DNA of 9,142 bases from an uncultured Agitococcus sp. (GTDB lineage Bacteria; Pseudomonadota; Gammaproteobacteria; Pseudomonadales; Moraxellaceae). Below are positions 5,039 to 9,142 of the stretch, piece after piece. The translations under genes were made by a program, and so were the position numbers. Position 1 is the stretch's first letter. Each line of letters starts with the position of its first letter. The DNA is taken from the NCBI RefSeq assembly GCF_937920075.1, contig NZ_CALETI010000054.1:1-9142 (forward strand), read 5' to 3'. The notes below the pieces were generated by a model. That model saw only the letters and a program-made list of their open reading frames with translations. It did not search any database and was not told the DNA's origin.

Positions 5039-6055
5039 ATGACTGACTTAACTGTGCTAGTGAATGATGCACTGGCAATGATCAATAGTGCTGCCGATGC
5101 CCAAGCTTTAGAGCAAGCACGAGTACAGTTTTTGGGCAAAAAAAGTCAATTAACTGAATTATCCAAAGGTTTAGGGGCATTAGACCCCGAAGCGCGTAAA
5201 GAGCAAGGTGCTAAATTAAATCAGGTTCGTGATGCCATTAATCAAGCCTTAGATGCGCGTCGTCAAGCCTTCGCGGCAGAGGCGTTACAACGTCAATTAG
5301 AATCTGAGCGTGTTGATGTAACCTTAGCTGGGCGTGGTACATTGCCTGCAGGATTGCATCCTGTAACACGTGTCATGAATCGTATTACGGAGTTTTTTAC
5401 TCAAGCTGGATTTCAGGTTGCCAGTGGCCCTGAAGTCGAAGATGACTTTCATAATTTTGAAGCATTAAATATTCCCTCGCATCATCCTGCGCGTGCGATG
5501 CATGATACCTTTTATTTTGATGCCCATCGTTTGTTACGTACGCATACCTCACCTGTACAAATTCGAGTGATGGAACAACAAAAACCGCCAATTCGTATTG
5601 TTTGTCCAGGTCGTGTCTATCGTTGTGATTCTGACTTAACCCATTCGCCAATGTTCCATCAAGTGGAAGGTTTATTAATTGATGAAAATGTCAGTTTTGC
5701 TCAACTAAAAAGTGTGATTCAAAACTTTTTACGCGTGTTCTTTGAAAAGGACTTAGCTGTACGTTTTCGCCCTTCATACTTCCCATTTACCGAACCATCG
5801 GCAGAAGTTGACATTCAATGTGTGATGTGTGATGGTCATGGTTGCCGTGTCTGCAAACAAACAGGTTGGTTAGAAGTATTAGGTTGTGGCATGGTTCATC
5901 CCCAAGTGTTAAAAAATTGCGGTATTGATAGTGAAAAATACAGCGGTTTTGCCTTTGGTATGGGTGTTGAACGTTTTGCGATGTTGCGTTACGGCGTCAA
6001 TGACTTACGTTTATTCTTTGATAATGATTTACGGTTCTTAGCGCAATTTAAATAA
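5039..6055 (+). CDS. pheS: Phenylalanine--tRNA ligase alpha subunit
   Basis: Catalytic subunit of the alpha2-beta2 class II synthetase that charges tRNA-Phe. Residues 1 to about 95 form the coiled-coil arm that contacts tRNA; the catalytic core follows. Motif 2 is around GRVYRCDSDLTHSPMFHQVE (191-210) and motif 3 around GFAFGMGVERF (303-313), where Ala305 corresponds to E. coli Ala294 of the Phe pocket. The protein has 338 residues against 327 in E. coli. The extra 11 fall between EPSAEVD and GWLEVLGCG and hold Cys261, Cys264, Cys269 and Cys272 (CxxC-x4-CxxC), a likely zinc knuckle also known, as I recall, in Pseudomonas PheS. ATG 5039 is preceded by AGGA (5028-5031) at 7 nt. Unusually, pheT does not follow directly: an acidic gene and a repeat intervene. 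Confidence 0.97.
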   Translation: MTDLTVLVNDALAMINSAADAQALEQARVQFLGKKSQLTELSKGLGALDPEARKEQGAKLNQVRDAINQALDARRQAFAAEALQRQLESERVDVTLAGRGTLPAGLHPVTRVMNRITEFFTQAGFQVASGPEVEDDFHNFEALNIPSHHPARAMHDTFYFDAHRLLRTHTSPVQIRVMEQQKPPIRIVCPGRVYRCDSDLTHSPMFHQVEGLLIDENVSFAQLKSVIQNFLRVFFEKDLAVRFRPSYFPFTEPSAEVDIQCVMCDGHGCRVCKQTGWLEVLGCGMVHPQVLKNCGIDSEKYSGFAFGMGVERFAMLRYGVNDLRLFFDNDLRFLAQFK

Positions 6056-6059
6056 TTGT

Positions 6060-6090
6060 GTACTTATGCTTAATGCAAAAAGATAAGTAC
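6060..6090 (+). repeat. 8-bp inverted repeat between pheS and the acidic gene
   Basis: GTACTTAT (6060-6067) and ATAAGTAC (6083-6090) are perfect inverted arms with a 15-nt centre, beginning 4 nt after the pheS stop and ending 10 nt before the next gene's GAGGAG. No T-run follows. It could be an RNA hairpin limiting expression of the next gene or a protein-binding palindrome. Confidence 0.5.
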
Positions 6091-6113
6091 TCTAGGTAAC
6101 GAGGAGAAATTGC

Positions 6114-6539
6114 ATGAGTGTGGCTTATTATATTTGTGCTGATGTGCCAGAAACTGATGAAAACCATGAGTTTTTTATGGATATGGATGGCAAAGCATTG
6201 GCTCGTGTCGAAGAAGATGTGCTTGAGCAGTTAGCCCAACGCGCAAATGTAAAACCACTAATGCAATTTTTTAGTATGCCACAAGGCGAGTGGGATGATT
6301 ATGTCGATGATATTAAAGACTTACTTGATGAAGATGAAGTCTTTGACCCACAAGAATTAACATGGTTCTCAGCAGACGAAGGCTTAAAAACGGTATTAGC
6401 GTTAATTGCCGAAATTGATAAAACCCCACAACTTTTGGCACAGCCAGAAGCGGTAATTGACGATTTAGAAAGCATGGCTGCTATTTTAACGCGTTTGGCT
6501 GAACATGGTATTCGTTGGCATTTGGCGATTGATATTTAA
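6114..6539 (+). CDS. Uncharacterised acidic protein encoded between pheS and pheT
   Basis: I do not recognise this 141-residue protein. ATG 6114 has a strong ribosome site (GAGGAG, 6101-6106) 7 nt upstream, and codon use (TTA Leu, CGT Arg) matches the neighbours, so it looks genuinely expressed and not recently acquired. By my count it has 33 Asp/Glu against 9 Lys/Arg, a net charge near -24, with the densest acidic stretch at 61-81. There is no signal peptide, membrane segment or cysteine cluster (only Cys8). The first residues (SVAYYICADV) look like a beta-strand; the middle and end look helical, with aromatic Trp60, Trp84 and Trp135. It is inserted between two genes normally adjacent and read in the same direction, probably as part of pheS-pheT. 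Its small size and charge would suit a cytoplasmic adaptor or immunity-like protein, but that is speculation. Confidence 0.8.
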   Translation: MSVAYYICADVPETDENHEFFMDMDGKALARVEEDVLEQLAQRANVKPLMQFFSMPQGEWDDYVDDIKDLLDEDEVFDPQELTWFSADEGLKTVLALIAEIDKTPQLLAQPEAVIDDLESMAAILTRLAEHGIRWHLAIDI

Positions 6540-6610
6540 CCTTCACTCTCATTTTCTCCGACAGCGATCAGAGAATTCCCTATCCCTGTGGGAGAGGGTT
6601 GAGGTGAGGG
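6540..6610. repeat. 71-bp palindromic REP/MITE-like element able to fold as a three-way junction
   Basis: It begins at the base after the acidic gene's stop. Outer arms CCTTCAC (6540-6546) and CTCA (6548-6551) pair with GTGAGGG (6604-6610) and TGAG (6600-6603), with one bulged T. Inside, hairpin A is TTCTC-C-GA (6554-6561)/TC-A-GAGAA (6568-6575), and hairpin B is CCCTATCCC (6578-6586)/GGGAGAGGG (6590-6598) with one A-G mismatch and loop TGT. The GGGAGAGGGTTGAGGTGAGGG side resembles the CCCTCTCCC-type dispersed repeats found in many proteobacterial genomes. It occupies most of the 94-bp gap to pheT. Confidence 0.7.
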
Positions 6611-6633
6611 AAAAGCAAATTAAGGTATAGATA

Positions 6634-9012
6634 ATGCAAATTAGTGAAAGTTGGCTGAGAGAGTGGGTGAACCCAAGCCAGTTAAATACTCAACAATTAG
6701 GCCATCAATTAACCATGGCTGGCTTAGAAGTCGACGCCTTACAACCCATTGCACCCGCATTTACAGGTGTTTTTGTGGGTGAAGTAGTGGCTGTAGAACC
6801 ACATCCACAAGCAGATCGTTTACGTGTGACGACTGTGAATGTTGGCCAAGCAGAAAATTTACAAATCGTGTGTGGAGCAGCCAATGTGCGTGCTGGTTTA
6901 AAAGTGCCAGTTGCTACCATTGGTGCAGTTTTACCCAATGATTTTGCCATTAAACGTGCCAAATTACGTGGTGTAGAATCCTTTGGCATGTTGTGTGCCG
7001 CACAAGAGTTAGGTTTAAGTCCAGAAACAGATGGCTTGTTAGAGTTGCCTGCCGATGCGCCTATTGGTATGAGCATTCGTGACTATCTACATTTAGATGA
7101 TTACACAATGGAGTTTGGTATTACACCAAACCGTGGTGATTGTTTGAGTGTGTTAGGAATGGCGCGCGAAGTAAGTGCCTTTAATGGTTTACCATTAACA
7201 TGGCCAAGCATCCCCTCTGTGCCAGCGACATTACAAGACACCTTGCCGATTAGTTTACAAGCAGATGCTTGTCCACGTTATGTTGGTCGAGTCATTAAAG
7301 GCATTCAAGCCAATGCAGCAAGTCCTGAATGGTTAGTACGCAAATTGGCGCGTTCAGGCATTGCTAGCTTGGGTGCGGTAGTGGATGTGACCAATTATGT
7401 GTTAATGGAGTTGGGTCAGCCGATGCACGCTTTTGATTTGAATAAAATTGAAGGTGGTATTGTGGTGCGTCAAGCACAGGCAGGTGAACAACTCACTTTA
7501 TTAAATAAACAAACTATTGAATTACGTGCTGATAGTTTAGTGATTGCTGACCAAGAAAAAGCCCTTGCTTTAGCAGGTATTATGGGCGGTAACGACTCAG
7601 CGGTGAGCGATACAACAGTTGATATCTTTTTAGAAAGTGCATTCTTTCAACCTTTAGCCTTAGCAGGTAAAGCGCGTAGTTATGGTTTGCATACTGACTC
7701 CTCTCATCGTTTTGAACGTGGTGTTGATTTTAATTTACCACGCTTGGCGATTGAGCGTGCCACACAGTTAATTTTAGCGATTGCTGGTGGTCAAGCAGGT
7801 GAGGTGCTTGAAGCAACCTTAGAGCAAGCCTTACCAACACGCCAAGCGATTGAATTACGTGTTGCTAAAGTCCAACAAGTTTTAGGTTTTGCTCTAACTG
7901 CCGAACAAACCGAAACCATGTTAACGGCGTTGGGCATGAATGTAGTTGCTCAAGAAGGCGGCTGGTTAGTTACTGCACCTAGTTATCGTTTTGACATCAG
8001 CATAGAAGCAGATTTAATTGAAGAGTTAGCGCGCGTGTATGGTTACGATAATTTACCAACACAACAACCGCAATTAGCGTTTGAATTAGCTGCTCAAGAC
8101 GAAGCTGTCTCAAGCCAACGCATTAAAGAGTTGTTAGTGGCTTTGGATTATCAAGAAGCGATTACTTTTAGTTTTGTTGATCCTAAATTACAACAAATTC
8201 TTGACCCACAAGCACCCACATTGAGTTTGGCTAATCCGTTGTCGAGTGAATTATCGACGATGCGTACGACATTATGGACGGGTTTGTTAAATGCGGTGGC
8301 CTATAACCAAAATCGCCAACAAAGCCGTATTCGTTTATTTGAGGTTGGCAGTCGTTTTGTGCCACAAGCTGATGGTTCTTTACAGCAAGATATGATGGTT
8401 GCCGGCGTTATTACAGGTAATGTTTTAGCCGAAGCATGGGCAAATAAAAGCACTCACGTAGACTTTTTTGATTTAAAGGGAAATGTTGAAGCAATTCTTG
8501 CACTTACTGGTACTTCTGATAGAGTTAGCTTCAAAGCTGCACAACATCCTGCCTTACACACAGGACAAACTGCATCCCTAGTTGACGAACAGGGTCAAGT
8601 AGTGGGATATTTGGGTAAATTGCATCCTCTAGTTCAGCAAAAGCTTGATTTAGAAGGGGCTGTTTATGTATTTGAGCTGTTATTAGCCCCATTATTAGCA
8701 GCAAAATTACCTAAATTTAAAGAATTATCACGTTTTCCAAGTTTACGTCGTGATATTGCGATTGTCTTGGATGCAACAATTGCTGCGGATTCTGTACTGG
8801 CAACCGCTCGTGCAGCAGGTAGTGAATTGTTACAAAATGTGTGGTTGTTTGATGTTTATCAAGGAACGGGCATTGCTGAGGGTAAACGTAGTTTAGCCAT
8901 TGGTACACATTGGCAACACAATGACCGTACTTTGCAAGATGAAGAAGTAAAAGCAGGCGTACAAGCCATTGTTGATGCTTTAGCACAACAACATAATGCC
9001 GTATTACGCTAA
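6634..9012 (+). CDS. pheT: Phenylalanine--tRNA ligase beta subunit
   Basis: Large subunit of PheRS, which binds tRNA-Phe and hydrolyses mischarged Tyr-tRNA-Phe. It has 792 residues (E. coli 795) and is collinear throughout. The N-terminal B1 part is followed by an EMAP/OB-fold tRNA-binding domain (about 39-148), then the B3/B4 editing domain (about 210-400) with His265 (GQPMHAFD), Glu334 and Thr354 (GLHTDSSHRFERG) at positions that match E. coli numbering. The B5 domain (about 402-478) has the acidic EADLIEELARVYGYDN motif; a catalytic-like core (about 490-690) and the C-terminal FDX-ACB anticodon-binding domain (about 700-792) follow. ATG 6634 follows AAGG (6622-6625) by 8 nt. The gene is separated from pheS by the acidic gene and the palindromic repeat. 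A terminator-like hairpin and ihfA follow. A small stretch near 8478-8660 uses more CTT, CTA and GGA than the rest. Confidence 0.98.
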   Translation: MQISESWLREWVNPSQLNTQQLGHQLTMAGLEVDALQPIAPAFTGVFVGEVVAVEPHPQADRLRVTTVNVGQAENLQIVCGAANVRAGLKVPVATIGAVLPNDFAIKRAKLRGVESFGMLCAAQELGLSPETDGLLELPADAPIGMSIRDYLHLDDYTMEFGITPNRGDCLSVLGMAREVSAFNGLPLTWPSIPSVPATLQDTLPISLQADACPRYVGRVIKGIQANAASPEWLVRKLARSGIASLGAVVDVTNYVLMELGQPMHAFDLNKIEGGIVVRQAQAGEQLTLLNKQTIELRADSLVIADQEKALALAGIMGGNDSAVSDTTVDIFLESAFFQPLALAGKARSYGLHTDSSHRFERGVDFNLPRLAIERATQLILAIAGGQAGEVLEATLEQALPTRQAIELRVAKVQQVLGFALTAEQTETMLTALGMNVVAQEGGWLVTAPSYRFDISIEADLIEELARVYGYDNLPTQQPQLAFELAAQDEAVSSQRIKELLVALDYQEAITFSFVDPKLQQILDPQAPTLSLANPLSSELSTMRTTLWTGLLNAVAYNQNRQQSRIRLFEVGSRFVPQADGSLQQDMMVAGVITGNVLAEAWANKSTHVDFFDLKGNVEAILALTGTSDRVSFKAAQHPALHTGQTASLVDEQGQVVGYLGKLHPLVQQKLDLEGAVYVFELLLAPLLAAKLPKFKELSRFPSLRRDIAIVLDATIAADSVLATARAAGSELLQNVWLFDVYQGTGIAEGKRSLAIGTHWQHNDRTLQDEEVKAGVQAIVDALAQQHNAVLR

Positions 9013-9026
9013 CAGGCAAAACTAAA

Positions 9027-9059
9027 TCGGGATTTATCATGTCATAAGTCCCGAATTTT
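9027..9059 (+). terminator. Terminator-like hairpin between pheT and ihfA
   Basis: UCGGGAUUUAU (9027-9037) pairs with AUAAGUCCCGA (9044-9054), 11 bp with one G-U, loop CAUGUC. It is followed by AUUUU (9055-9059). The T-run is short and ihfA starts 24 nt later, so termination is probably partial and this may tune read-through into ihfA. Confidence 0.55.
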
Positions 9060-9082
9060 AGTGATTATAATAAGAGGTAAAT

Positions 9083-9142
9083 ATGAGCGCACTGACCAAA
9101 GCAGATATGGTTGAACACTTGTTTAATGAGTTAGGACTTAAC
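9083..9142 (+). CDS. ihfA: Integration host factor alpha subunit, first 20 codons (3' end outside window)
   Basis: IHF-alpha pairs with IHF-beta to form a sequence-specific DNA-bending nucleoid protein used in recombination, replication and promoter architecture. Only MSALTKADMVEHLFNELGLN is visible, which aligns with the IHF-alpha N-terminus (ALTKAEM-x-E-x-LF/Y-x-x-LGL). The position immediately after pheT is the standard gammaproteobacterial location of ihfA and supports the alpha rather than the beta subunit or HU. ATG 9083 is preceded by AGAGG (9073-9077) at 5 nt. The conserved DNA-binding arm lies beyond the window, so functionality cannot be judged. Confidence 0.93.
   Translation, partial: MSALTKADMVEHLFNELGLN

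Noticed and set aside
6079..6084. Possible promoter for the acidic gene (TTGTGT at 6056 with AAAGAT)
   Set aside because: The -10 matches poorly and overlaps the inverted repeat; co-transcription with pheS is simpler.
6705..7076. 123-codon antisense reading frame inside pheT
   Set aside because: It lies wholly opposite a conserved part of pheT, with no ribosome site or recognisable protein features; a shadow of pheT codon use.
8717..9040. 107-codon antisense reading frame over the pheT end
   Set aside because: It runs opposite the FDX-ACB domain, is rich in His/Gln/Leu as expected from antisense of this coding sequence, and has no supporting context.
9066..9071. Perfect TATAAT before ihfA
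   Set aside because: No -35 element at 16-18 nt, and transcription would begin after the Shine-Dalgarno, leaving the message without a ribosome site; likely chance in AT-rich sequence.
1..9142. CRISPR array, insertion sequence, prophage or defence genes
   Set aside because: No spaced repeat series, transposase or recombinase frame, or defence-type domain was seen; apart from the acidic gene and the palindromic repeat the content is core translation genes plus a lipid-modifying enzyme.

Overview
The window looks like chromosomal DNA from a moderately AT-rich gammaproteobacterium. The gene order thrS-infC-rpmI-rplT-pheS-pheT-ihfA is the classic gammaproteobacterial translation cluster. The proteins align well, from memory, with their E. 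coli and Pseudomonas counterparts, and PheS is the 338-residue form with a four-cysteine insert that I associate with Pseudomonas-type species. Leucine is mostly TTA/TTG and arginine mostly CGT, so codon use is AT-leaning. I cannot name the genus.

Layout, all genes on the + strand. (1) 2-1441: 3' part of an inner-membrane phosphoethanolamine transferase of the CptA/EptA type, cut by the left edge. (2) 1442-1655: thrS leader with a candidate promoter and two hairpins whose loops carry GGU, resembling the tRNA-Thr(GGU) anticodon arm. (3) 1656-4936: thrS, infC (probable AUU start), rpmI and rplT, with structured gaps before infC and before rpmI. (4) 4937-5038: two tandem hairpins, the second a strong intrinsic terminator/attenuator, overlapped by an 11-codon Phe-containing mini-ORF. 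(5) 5039-9012: pheS, a 141-residue very acidic protein I do not recognise, a 71-bp palindromic repeat that can fold as a three-way junction, then pheT. (6) 9013-9142: a terminator-like hairpin and the first 20 codons of ihfA.

The genes supply threonyl- and phenylalanyl-tRNA synthetases, initiation factor IF3, ribosomal proteins L35 and L20 and the nucleoid protein IHF-alpha. In E. coli almost every member is controlled by feedback on its own mRNA: ThrRS binds a tRNA-like leader, IF3 discriminates against its AUU start, L20 binds a structured rpmI leader, and pheST is attenuated. The gaps here hold sequence elements that fit each of these circuits, though with different primary sequences.

I see no new defence system, CRISPR array, insertion sequence or RNA gene. 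The least explained parts are the acidic gene splitting pheS from pheT, the palindromic repeat next to it, and the details of the leader structures.
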